Of a stretch of DNA of 21,286 nt, positions 14,630 through 21,286 are shown piece after piece; position 1 is the first letter of the stretch, and every line of letters begins with the position of its first letter. Location of the stretch: the NCBI GenBank assembly GCA_016296675.1, contig JAEDIV010000025.1, forward strand, positions 1-21,286, written 5' to 3'. The stretch comes from Clostridia bacterium. GTDB lineage: Bacteria > Bacillota > Clostridia > Christensenellales > Aristaeellaceae. The position numbers and the translations under genes are program-made. The notes under the pieces are model-generated. The model was not told where the DNA came from. It saw only the letters and a list, made by a program, of their open reading frames with translations, and did no database searches.

Positions 14630-16386
14630 TACAGCGTACCTCCTTTCGCCATGACGGTTTTCAGATCCTTGTACTGATCCTGAACCATATTGAAGTATTC
14701 GCCTTTCTGCGCCAGAAGTTCTTTGTGCGTGCCGCGCTCGACGATGCGGCCGTCCTTGAGAACCAGGATCTGGTCGGCGTTCTTGACGGAGGATATGCGG
14801 TGGGCGATGATGAAGGTGGTGCGGTTTTTAAGCACTTCCTTAAGTTCGTTTTGAATCAGATACTCGGTCTCCATGTCGACGGCGGAGGTGGAGTCATCCA
14901 TTACGAGGATTGCCGGATCGGTCAGAACCGCGCGGGCAATGGCGATACGCTGCTTCTGACCGCCGGATAAGCCGATGCCGCGCTCGCCGACGATCGTTTC
15001 ATAGCCGTCGGGCATATGGTCGATAAATTCGACAGCCTGCGCAACACGCGCTGCCTTTTCCACTTCCTCATGCGTGGCGTCGGGGTGTCCGAAGCGGATA
15101 TTGTCCTCAAGGGTATCCGAGAAAAGGAAGGTTTCCTGCGGAACATAGCCGATGGAGCGCCTGAGCGCTTTAAGTTTCTGATCGCGAACGTCCACGCCGT
15201 CAATCCTGACTGCGCCTTCGCGAACGTCATAAAAGCGGCCGAGGAGGAGAATGAGAGACGATTTACCTGCGCCCGTTGCGCCCATGACGGCTATGGTCTG
15301 ACCGGGCTGGGCGGTAAAGGTAATATCCTTAAGTACGTCTTCTCCTCCGTAGGAGAAGTTTACATGGTCAAATTCGACTTTGCCTTTGCGCGCTTCGGGC
15401 TCGATGGTCTTGTCCTTCTCGCGGATGGCGGAGCCGAAATCAATGTAATAGAACAGCTTTTCTGCGCTCGTGACCGCCTGAGTCAGCATGTTTACGATGT
15501 TTGAAAGCATGCGCATGGGATTTGTGATCATCCATACATAGCCGTTTACGGCGATCAGGGTGGCAAGATCGAGCTTGCCGTTAAGCACCATGTTTGCGCC
15601 GACAATCAGAATGACGGGCGTGCAGAGCGCGGAGAGGATTTCCATGATCGGAACAAAATTCGACCAGATCCACGTGGCTCTTAAGTGGCATTCGAGCAGT
15701 TTTTGGTTGTCTTTTTCAAACTGCTCGTACTCGTAAGGCTCTCTGGCAAACGCCTTGACGACGCGCATACCGGCCAGGTTTTCCTGCGTGCGGGTGTTCA
15801 GAACCGCGTTCTGCTCTCGGGTGGCCACAAAGGCGGGGTGGATTTTCTTTCTGAAAATCCACGCAACCACGGCGATGACCGGGCAGAAGGCAAGCAGCGA
15901 CAGCATGAGACGCGGGGTTAAAAACATGAGGAAGATAAACGCGCCCACAAAGTTCAGGGCGTTGTCAAAAACGGTGACAAGGCCGCCTGCAATCAGGTTC
16001 CTTATACCTTCGATGTCGCCTGTCATGCGGGACATGATGTCGCCGATTCTGTGGTGATCGTAAAACTGATAGGGCAGTTCGCCCATGTGCTTGTAAAGAC
16101 TGGTTCGAAGATTGAATACAACGTTCTGGGATACGCGCTCCAAAGAAAGAGAGCGGATGTAGGTGCATACGCCGCGAACGACAACCAGCGCGAGAAGGCC
16201 TGCGCACAAAAGAAGCAGAAGATTCATATCCTGCGTTTCTGCCTGAATAACGTCGCCGATGATGGAGCGGGTGATGAGCGGAGCGATGAGACGGGTGCCG
16301 ATGACCATTAATTGAAGAAACATCGCGATAGCGATCTTCTTTTTGTAAGGGGCCATCAGGCGGAACAATCGTGTGATGATATCCAA
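14629..16386 (-). CDS. ABC exporter half-transporter, degenerate-ATPase subunit (585 aa, TTG start)
   Basis: The partner of the following gene. Membrane helices occupy about residues 15-310. The ATPase domain has Walker A GATGAGKSS near 367, an intact LSGGQKQR signature near 471, and Walker B ILVMDDSTSAVD near 494, where Asp replaces the catalytic Glu. That change marks the TM287/BmrC-type subunit. Paired with its neighbour it yields one consensus ATP site (partner Walker B plus this LSGGQ) and one degenerate site. For the start I chose the TTG at 16386: GGAGGTGA at 16399-16392 lies 5 bases upstream and gives MDIITRLFRLMAPYKKK, a normal family N-terminus. A longer frame exists upstream, but it would overlap the CYTH gene and add 84 unrelated residues. 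First gene of the four-gene operon. Confidence 0.93.
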   Translation of the reverse strand: MDIITRLFRLMAPYKKKIAIAMFLQLMVIGTRLIAPLITRSIIGDVIQAETQDMNLLLLLCAGLLALVVVRGVCTYIRSLSLERVSQNVVFNLRTSLYKHMGELPYQFYDHHRIGDIMSRMTGDIEGIRNLIAGGLVTVFDNALNFVGAFIFLMFLTPRLMLSLLAFCPVIAVVAWIFRKKIHPAFVATREQNAVLNTRTQENLAGMRVVKAFAREPYEYEQFEKDNQKLLECHLRATWIWSNFVPIMEILSALCTPVILIVGANMVLNGKLDLATLIAVNGYVWMITNPMRMLSNIVNMLTQAVTSAEKLFYYIDFGSAIREKDKTIEPEARKGKVEFDHVNFSYGGEDVLKDITFTAQPGQTIAVMGATGAGKSSLILLLGRFYDVREGAVRIDGVDVRDQKLKALRRSIGYVPQETFLFSDTLEDNIRFGHPDATHEEVEKAARVAQAVEFIDHMPDGYETIVGERGIGLSGGQKQRIAIARAVLTDPAILVMDDSTSAVDMETEYLIQNELKEVLKNRTTFIIAHRISSVKNADQILVLKDGRIVERGTHKELLAQKGEYFNMVQDQYKDLKTVMAKGGTL

Positions 16387-16431
16387 TTGTGTCACCTCCG
16401 TATTTCGATTCACAAAATGACAGGTATCTTT

Positions 16432-16440
16432 ATTATGCCA
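16432..16440 (-). promoter_or_regulatory. Weak candidate promoter for the ABC exporter operon
   Basis: On the minus strand, TGGCATAAT (16440-16432) looks like an extended -10 element about 45 bases before the TTG start. No convincing -35 hexamer is found at the right distance. The terminator just upstream makes some promoter in this gap likely. Confidence 0.35.
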
Positions 16441-16490
16441 CCTAAGAAGTACGAATACATGGAGATTGTGTTTTGTTTTGATGAAATTGC

Positions 16491-16527
16491 AAAAGAAAAC
16501 GAAAAACGCGAAAAACGTTTTTCGTTT
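16491..16527 (-). terminator. Intrinsic terminator after the CYTH gene
   Basis: On the minus strand, AAACGAAAAACG (16527-16516) pairs perfectly over 12 bp with CGTTTTTCGTTT (16508-16497) around a TTTTTCG loop, then TCTTTT follows. It starts 11 bases past the CYTH stop codon. It separates the caspase-like/zinc-ribbon/CYTH unit from the ABC exporter operon. Confidence 0.65.
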
Positions 16528-16537
16528 ATAAGTGAAT

Positions 16538-17038
16538 TCAGATGTCTTCCTCCGGCACGCGCTTTGAAAGGGAATAGTTGGAGTAATCGTGATTTCCCGT
16601 AACCTCGCGGATGAGGGTAATTTCTTCCGGAAAATCAAATTCGGTATTTTCGCCTGGAAGCTCTACTTCCATGACCGCCTGCTTTTTCCAGAAAGGGTAT
16701 ACGTCGATTTCAAACGTCAGATTGTCCTTTTTAAGGAGACAGCGCGTTTTTGAAATCGGGGTGAGAGCGGGGTTTGCCCGAAGAAGGAGAGATTCATATT
16801 CTTCCTTTGAAATTTCCGTCTCATCCTCCATGGAGGACATATGGCTCAAGCGCACTTTTTTCGTGTGCGTGTAGACATAGTTTCCTAAACTGCCGCGCAT
16901 TCTTACGCGATCGGTCATTCCTTCTTTTTCCGGAATCAGATATGTCTGCAGGATCCGGGTGCAGGGAAGAGAGGAAAGATAATCATCTTCAGGGCGCACG
17001 ATCAGAAATTTTCGCTCAGTCTCGGTATTGACGCTCAT
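16538..17038 (-). CDS. CYTH domain protein (166 aa)
   Basis: A small cytoplasmic protein of the CYTH/triphosphate tunnel superfamily, which includes inorganic triphosphatases, thiamine triphosphatase and class IV adenylate cyclases. The defining ExExK motif is present at the N-terminus (E6, E8, K10 in TETERKFLIV). Further tunnel-type charged residues are TDRVRMRG (about 41-48), KKVRL, FEIDVYPFW and VMEVELPGE (about 121-129). The length is typical of the bacterial stand-alone form. Activity cannot be assigned; triphosphatase is more likely than cyclase for an isolated gene. The ATG at 17038 has GAGGA 8 bases upstream and places ExExK at the very N-terminus, as in the family. It overlaps the end of the zinc-ribbon gene by 23 bases and is last in its unit. 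Confidence 0.87.
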   Translation of the reverse strand: MSVNTETERKFLIVRPEDDYLSSLPCTRILQTYLIPEKEGMTDRVRMRGSLGNYVYTHTKKVRLSHMSSMEDETEISKEEYESLLLRANPALTPISKTRCLLKKDNLTFEIDVYPFWKKQAVMEVELPGENTEFDFPEEITLIREVTGNHDYSNYSLSKRVPEEDI

Positions 17039-17249
17039 CGTATTTGTCCTCTTCTTCCCTGATCTGAAAGGGCTCAGGCTGCCTTGCCAGATAGCCGAGC
17101 GCATGCGCTTTCAGGTCTTCTCTTGAGACAACGGTGTTTGTGCCCAGACACATTTTGCATCTCGCGCCGCATTCCGGGCACACACAGCCAAGCTCCGAGC
17201 TTTCGGAATGCACCATATAGGTTCCGCATTCATGACAGCTGCATCTCAT
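17016..17249 (-). CDS. Small eight-cysteine zinc-ribbon protein (77 aa)
   Basis: No named family is recognised. The first 34 residues hold eight cysteines (C3, C5, C8, C22, C24, C27, C31, C34) in CxCx2C, CxCx2C and Cx2C spacings, enough for two zinc sites, as in a zinc-ribbon or rubredoxin-like knuckle. The C-terminal half is helical and highly charged (REEEDKYDERQYRD). The ATG at 17249 has a GGAG site about 11 bases upstream. A TTG at 17285 is in frame but would overlap the previous gene's stop and adds only polar residues. It starts 25 bases after the caspase-like gene and overlaps the CYTH gene by 23 bases, so the three are almost certainly on one transcript. Cytoplasmic; a binding or adaptor role is a guess. 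Confidence 0.78.
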   Translation of the reverse strand: MRCSCHECGTYMVHSESSELGCVCPECGARCKMCLGTNTVVSREDLKAHALGYLARQPEPFQIREEEDKYDERQYRD

Positions 17250-17274
17250 AAGTAAATCATCTCCGGTCGTTTGT

Positions 17275-20200
17275 TTATCTTTCAAAAATTACCAGATCCT
17301 CGTCGCCCCTGGCAATCTGCCACGACGGGAACTGCGACGGATGTCCGGAAAATTCGGACGTGCCGTTTTGCTGCAGGAAGGAGGAAATTGCTCTTTGCGT
17401 TGCGCCTCTGGAATAGGCGGCAAGCTCGCTCACCGTGATCTTGCCATCGCCGTTTGCATTGGCATAGAGCGCCGGGATTGCGTAGTCATTCACCATATCC
17501 CAGCCGAGACCGCGCGTGACAGCGTAGGTATAGAAGTCGTAGGAGCGTTTTTCGTCGTTGACGCGGTAGTAGCTGGAATTGGTGGAGGTGGAGGAGCAAA
17601 GGATGGAAAGATGGCCTTTTCCGTTCAAACCTTCATAGCTTCCGCCCGCGTTTCTGAGCGCGGCTGCGCCGGAGGTGTTCAGGATGCGTCCGCTGTGGCA
17701 GGTGCAAAGCACGAACACCACATGGCCGGAGATTTCCTTAAGAGCGCCGATCATATTGATCGGCTCGATCGCAATGCCGCTGTTGGTCTGCATCTGATAG
17801 CCTTCGCTGCCGCTGTTGGTGCCGTGGGTCAGGAAGAAAATGACGGTAACGTCGTTTTCATCGGCCTGATTCGCCATGCGGGATATTGCGCTTCTGATGG
17901 CGCCGGCGGAGGGGGAACCGGCAATTCGCGTGATCTCATATCGGTTTCCGTCTATGCTTGCGCGGGAGAGCGAATCGGTAAAGCCCTTTGTGCTGTTGTT
18001 GGAGAAAGGCAGATAGCCGTCCGTCGCGGGCACGGTGAACTGGCCCATGACGAGGGCACGGTAGGTGACGTCGTTGACCTTTTCTACGGTTACCGGGATT
18101 TCGATGGTGTGAAGATAGTCATTATTGCCGACGGATACGCTAATCGTGGTTTCTCCTTTGGAAACAGCGTGGATGACGCCGCCAGCAGAGACGGTTGCAA
18201 TGGTTTCGTCGCTTGTGACAAAGACGGGCTTTGCATACGATGCACCCACGGGCAGAACGCGCGTATAAAGGGCAAATTCTTCGCCCGGGCGCAGAGTTAC
18301 CGCATCCGTATTGACTGTAAAGGCGGTGACAGGCACTTCTTTAACGTTTACGGTCATTGCGATATTGATTCCGCTTCCGTCCATGGCGGTTGCGCTGATG
18401 ACGGCGCTTCCGGCTTTCAGATACTTCATTTCGCCTGTCAGGGAGGAAATGGAAACGACAGAGGGGTCGTTTGAACGCCAGAAGAAATTGGCAGGCGTCG
18501 CGTCCGAAGGCGAAACTGTATAGGAAGGATAGCCGCTTTCGCCTGCAAGCACGGTGATTTCACTTTCATCCATATGCGCGTCCGTCATAAGGATGGTGTT
18601 TACCGTGACGCGGCAGGACGCGCTTACGCCGTCTTCTGCGGTTGCGGTGATGGTGGTGCTTCCGCCTGTCAGCGCATGCACAAGTCCGTTTTCATCTACG
18701 ATGGCAACTTTTTCGTTGCTGCTTGTCCATGTAAGGCGGGTTGCGGTTGCGTTTTCGGGATGGAAGACTGCGCTGAGCGGGAAGCGGTCATCGACGTTCA
18801 GGGAAACCGAGGAGGCATTCAGATACATGCCGGTGACAACGATGGGATTGACCACAACTGTGCAGCGGGCGCTGATGCCGCTTGAAGTGATGGCGTAAAT
18901 CGTGGCCTGTCCGGGAGAAAATGCCTTGATGGTTGCTTTGTTGGAACTGTCGATGGATACGATGTCCAGAATCTCCGGGTGATCGGAATACCAGGTGCCG
19001 GACACGTATTTGCTATTGACGTCGACTTTGGGCTGAAGGACGGCGGTATTGCCGACATTCAGCGCGCCGTAGGTGGAGGAGATAGCGAGTTTTTTGATGA
19101 CGGGCGCATCAGAGACGACCATCACATTGAAGGTGACGATTTTTCCGTTGTGCGTAACGCCTTTGATTGTGCATGTGCCGGTGTTTGCGGCAGTAATGAG
19201 GCCGGTGTTTTTATCTACCGATGCAACGAATCCGTTGTCGCTTGACCAGGTGAGAGAAGGATTGGTTGCGTTCTCGGGCTTTATAAACACGAAATTTCCG
19301 ATAGGATTGGCGGTCATGCCGGGGTTCAAATACAGCGTGTCAAGAGCGCTTGTAAGGGAGGAGACGGGGGTCATTACGGTGACGGATACGGAAGTTTTGT
19401 ATCCGTTGACTGCCTTGGCCGTTACATAGGCGCTTCCGGGCGCGACGGCGGAAATCAGGCCTGTTTCGGTAACGGTGATGATATCTTCATTGGATGAAGC
19501 GAATTCAATCGTCTTGTCCGGCGCGTTATCGGGAAGAATATCCATTTCCAGCTGGAAGGTATCGTCTTCTCTTAAGATGCCGGGTGTTGATGTGAAAATG
19601 ATATCCGACACGCCGGGATATACAGTGAAGGCGTATTCGGCTTCTGCTCCGCCCAGATCGTTGGCGGTTGCGCGGATCAGGGCTTCGCCTTCTTTAAGGC
19701 AAGTGACTTTGCCGGTAAACGAATCCACCGAGCAGATGTCCGGAGTGAGGCTTTCAAAGGATGCGGAGGGGTTATAGGCGTCCTCGGGGCTTGCAATTGC
19801 GGATAAGCCGAAGTTCATGCCCGAATAGAGGATGGAAGGCATATCGACCGGAATGATTTCAAAGGAAGATACACCCTTTTCCACGCTGATTTCGTAGACG
19901 GCCATAATATCGCCGGAAGTCGCAAAAATGACGGATGTGCCTTTCGTGATTCCGGTCAGAAGGCCGTCTTCACTGATTGTCGCAGTTTCCGGATTCTCAA
20001 CCGACCAGACAACGTCCTGATAGGTGGCGTTTTCGGGCAGAACTTCCGCCGATAGCTTAAGCGTATGTCCTTCAAGCACATACGGCCGCTCGCTTTTTAT
20101 GGTGATGCTGCTTGTGGGAACGATAACCTCGACAGGAATATCGGTATATACCGTTCCCTGCTCGGTTTCGGCTGCGGCGGTAACGATGTATTTGCCAAGG

Positions 20201-20907
20201 GCTTTTGCAGTTACGCTGCTGCCGGATATGGTGAGGCCGTCTGTGCCGGCGCTCAGCGTGACGGCGCGCGTTTCATCTTCAGAGATGAGACTTGCGGTTT
20301 CGCCGATCGCAAGATAAAAGATTTCTTCGTTTGTTTTGATGCGTTCTGCAACCACAATTGGCGCAGGGAGCGGACAAAGCACGGTTTCAAAATGGCTTTG
20401 GATAATGGCAGTGATCTCGTATTCGCCGCCGGATCTGAAGGTATAGGAGAAGGACAGATCCTTTGAGGGCGCGCTTGTATGGATGATTTCGTTATCTTTT
20501 ACGATTTCAAAGGAGATTTCGGTTTCCTCCTTGGAATCAAAGCCTGCTGTGAAGGTGACTTCGCGGTCGGGAGAAGCCCAGGCAGGCCCCGCAAGGGAGG
20601 CGTTTTGAATACCTATCGGGATGAAAGAAGCGCCGGCAGCATCAGCATAGGCCTCGGCAGCGGAGCCTGAGAAACCGTAAACAGTGAGCGCTTCCGGATT
20701 TGAAAATGCGTCGGGAGCGATGGATGTGCATGTGTCCGGAATAAAAACGCCGCCGGACACATCAACGCCGGAAAAAGCTTCTGACCCGATCTGTTTTATA
20801 AAGGAGGGTACTTCAAATAATCCCTGCGCGCTTGCAAAGCACTTTGCAGGGGACAGACAAAGCGTCAGCATAAGAAGAAATGCCATGATGCGGCGAAATC
20901 TTTTCAT
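17275..20907 (-). CDS. Secreted LRR / Ig-like repeat / caspase-like peptidase (1210 aa)
   Basis: A large exported protein. Residues 1 to about 26 are a signal peptide (basic KRFRR, then FLLMLTLCLS, then A-x-A-type sites). Residues about 29-96 are a BspA-type leucine-rich repeat (IGSEAFSG, IAPDAFSN). Residues 97-189 are a PKD/Ig-like domain. From about 190 to 940 lie some nine tandem Big_2 Ig-like domains, each with a W-S/T-S-x-x-x-x-V-A-like core and G-x-x-x-I-x-A ending. Residues about 943-1210 are a caspase-like (clan CD) domain with His in FFLTHG (H1028) and Cys in LCTCHSG (C1070), the expected dyad. A calcium-loop-like NANGDGKITVSEL lies near 1155-1170. There is no LPXTG or SLH anchor. 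The ATG at 20907 has AGGAGA 5 bases upstream. First gene of a three-gene unit. Substrate unknown. Confidence 0.9.
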   Translation of the reverse strand: MKRFRRIMAFLLMLTLCLSPAKCFASAQGLFEVPSFIKQIGSEAFSGVDVSGGVFIPDTCTSIAPDAFSNPEALTVYGFSGSAAEAYADAAGASFIPIGIQNASLAGPAWASPDREVTFTAGFDSKEETEISFEIVKDNEIIHTSAPSKDLSFSYTFRSGGEYEITAIIQSHFETVLCPLPAPIVVAERIKTNEEIFYLAIGETASLISEDETRAVTLSAGTDGLTISGSSVTAKALGKYIVTAAAETEQGTVYTDIPVEVIVPTSSITIKSERPYVLEGHTLKLSAEVLPENATYQDVVWSVENPETATISEDGLLTGITKGTSVIFATSGDIMAVYEISVEKGVSSFEIIPVDMPSILYSGMNFGLSAIASPEDAYNPSASFESLTPDICSVDSFTGKVTCLKEGEALIRATANDLGGAEAEYAFTVYPGVSDIIFTSTPGILREDDTFQLEMDILPDNAPDKTIEFASSNEDIITVTETGLISAVAPGSAYVTAKAVNGYKTSVSVTVMTPVSSLTSALDTLYLNPGMTANPIGNFVFIKPENATNPSLTWSSDNGFVASVDKNTGLITAANTGTCTIKGVTHNGKIVTFNVMVVSDAPVIKKLAISSTYGALNVGNTAVLQPKVDVNSKYVSGTWYSDHPEILDIVSIDSSNKATIKAFSPGQATIYAITSSGISARCTVVVNPIVVTGMYLNASSVSLNVDDRFPLSAVFHPENATATRLTWTSSNEKVAIVDENGLVHALTGGSTTITATAEDGVSASCRVTVNTILMTDAHMDESEITVLAGESGYPSYTVSPSDATPANFFWRSNDPSVVSISSLTGEMKYLKAGSAVISATAMDGSGINIAMTVNVKEVPVTAFTVNTDAVTLRPGEEFALYTRVLPVGASYAKPVFVTSDETIATVSAGGVIHAVSKGETTISVSVGNNDYLHTIEIPVTVEKVNDVTYRALVMGQFTVPATDGYLPFSNNSTKGFTDSLSRASIDGNRYEITRIAGSPSAGAIRSAISRMANQADENDVTVIFFLTHGTNSGSEGYQMQTNSGIAIEPINMIGALKEISGHVVFVLCTCHSGRILNTSGAAALRNAGGSYEGLNGKGHLSILCSSTSTNSSYYRVNDEKRSYDFYTYAVTRGLGWDMVNDYAIPALYANANGDGKITVSELAAYSRGATQRAISSFLQQNGTSEFSGHPSQFPSWQIARGDEDLVIFER

Positions 20908-20947
20908 ACATTCTCCTAAGGACAAATTTAGACAATATCGCAATAAT

Positions 20948-20976
20948 AGTATACTACATTTTGTCATACAATTCAA
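20948..20976 (-). promoter_or_regulatory. Sigma-A promoter for the caspase-like gene
   Basis: On the minus strand, TTGAAT (20976-20971), a 17-base spacer, then TATACT (20953-20948). Transcription should begin near 20941. An in-frame upstream start at 20976 falls within the -35 box, confirming 20907. The 20908-21002 gap is AT-rich, with no clear terminator for the gpr gene before it. Confidence 0.75.
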
Positions 20977-21002
20977 TACTTTGAAATAATTTAGCGTTTA
21001 TG

Positions 21003-21286
21003 TCATCTTTTTGTCAGCCCGTCCAGTTCAGCTGAGGACAAATGGTCCTGAAGGGAGATGTTGATGGCGCGGGCAATGATGCCGGCGGCGTCTTCAATCA
21101 TGTCGTCAATTTCGCGCGGGGTGACGATCATTTCGCCGATTTCGTTTTCAAACAGCGTTTTTGTGATTTTATCCAGCATTTCTTCCTCGGCTTCGCCCTC
21201 GCTCATCAGATACAAAGCGTCTCTTGCAATGGTGGATGCGTAGACGACAGTGGGCATGCCGATGGCAATGACCGGAACCCCAAGTT
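21003..21286 (-). CDS. gpr: Germination protease GPR, C-terminal part (5' end outside window)
   Basis: The last 94 codons of the spore protease that degrades small acid-soluble spore proteins at germination and supplies amino acids to the outgrowing cell. The recognisable stretch is LGVPVIAIGMPTVVYAS at the window edge, followed by TIARDAL and the conserved tail MIVTPREIDDMIEDAAGIIA. The frame runs open to base 21286, so the true start lies beyond the window; the ATG at 21257 is an internal Met inside a conserved motif and not a start. Its presence indicates a spore-forming organism. In Bacillus and Clostridia gpr is read by the forespore sigma G, but the promoter is not in view. The stop is at 21005-21003. 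Confidence 0.92.
   Translation of the reverse strand, partial: LGVPVIAIGMPTVVYASTIARDALYLMSEGEAEEEMLDKITKTLFENEIGEMIVTPREIDDMIEDAAGIIARAINISLQDHLSSAELDGLTKR

Noticed and set aside
16387..16638. An 84-residue N-terminal extension of the first ABC subunit
   Set aside because: It would run through the terminator and into the CYTH gene, is unlike the family, and a strong ribosome binding site marks the TTG at 16386.
17341..18474. A 377-codon open frame opposite the caspase-like gene
   Set aside because: It is antisense to a gene with a clear signal peptide, repeats and active-site motifs, has low-complexity Gly/Ala content and no family features. It is a by-product of biased third codon positions.
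1..21286. CRISPR arrays, tRNA or rRNA genes, phage genes
   Set aside because: No regularly spaced repeats, no cloverleaf-like segments and no phage-type proteins were seen on either strand.

Overview
The window looks like chromosomal DNA from an endospore-forming member of the Firmicutes, most likely a class Clostridia gut or anaerobic lineage of roughly 50-55% GC. The evidence is a partial germination protease (gpr) at the right edge, a TSCPD-domain protein of a type common in Clostridia, strong GGAGG-type ribosome binding sites throughout, consensus sigma-A promoters and several TTG starts. I see no phage, plasmid, CRISPR, rRNA or tRNA genes. Only the first ~430 bases look like accessory DNA.

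Layout, left to right. (1) Positions 72-416 hold a small acidic orphan gene of much lower GC than its neighbours. (2) Positions 457-4150, minus strand, form a unit driven by a perfect TTGACA-N17-TATAAT promoter: a TSCPD protein, a two-helix membrane protein, and a 666-residue protein joining a cytoplasmic zinc ribbon to an extracytoplasmic peptidoglycan-binding domain. A hairpin follows, then a HAD phosphatase. (3) Positions 4196-6322 hold two divergent genes with back-to-back promoters: a membrane-anchored polysaccharide-deacetylase-like protein whose active site is degenerate (minus), and galactose mutarotase (plus). (4) Positions 6482-10315, plus strand, hold an FAD-dependent oxidoreductase and a three-gene ABC-2 type exporter, ending at a bidirectional terminator. 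(5) Positions 16386-10373, minus strand, form a four-gene operon: the two halves of a heterodimeric ABC exporter, a mannitol-1-phosphate dehydrogenase-like enzyme, and an O-acetylhomoserine sulfhydrylase. (6) Positions 20907-16538, minus strand, hold a large secreted protein (leucine-rich repeat, Ig-like repeats, caspase-like peptidase), a small eight-cysteine zinc-ribbon protein and a CYTH-domain protein, with a promoter in front and a terminator behind. (7) The right edge holds the C-terminal part of gpr.

How the genes may work together. The ABC exporter pair matches the asymmetric TM287/288 and BmrCD pattern, with one consensus and one degenerate nucleotide site. Two systems point to the cell envelope: the zinc-ribbon/peptidoglycan-binding protein, and the degenerate deacetylase. 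The caspase-like secreted protein and its two small downstream partners are the least explained group and the best candidate for an undescribed system. Their functional link is inferred only from tight spacing and overlap. Eight start sites were placed by ribosome binding sites, promoter positions or family N-termini rather than by the longest open frame.
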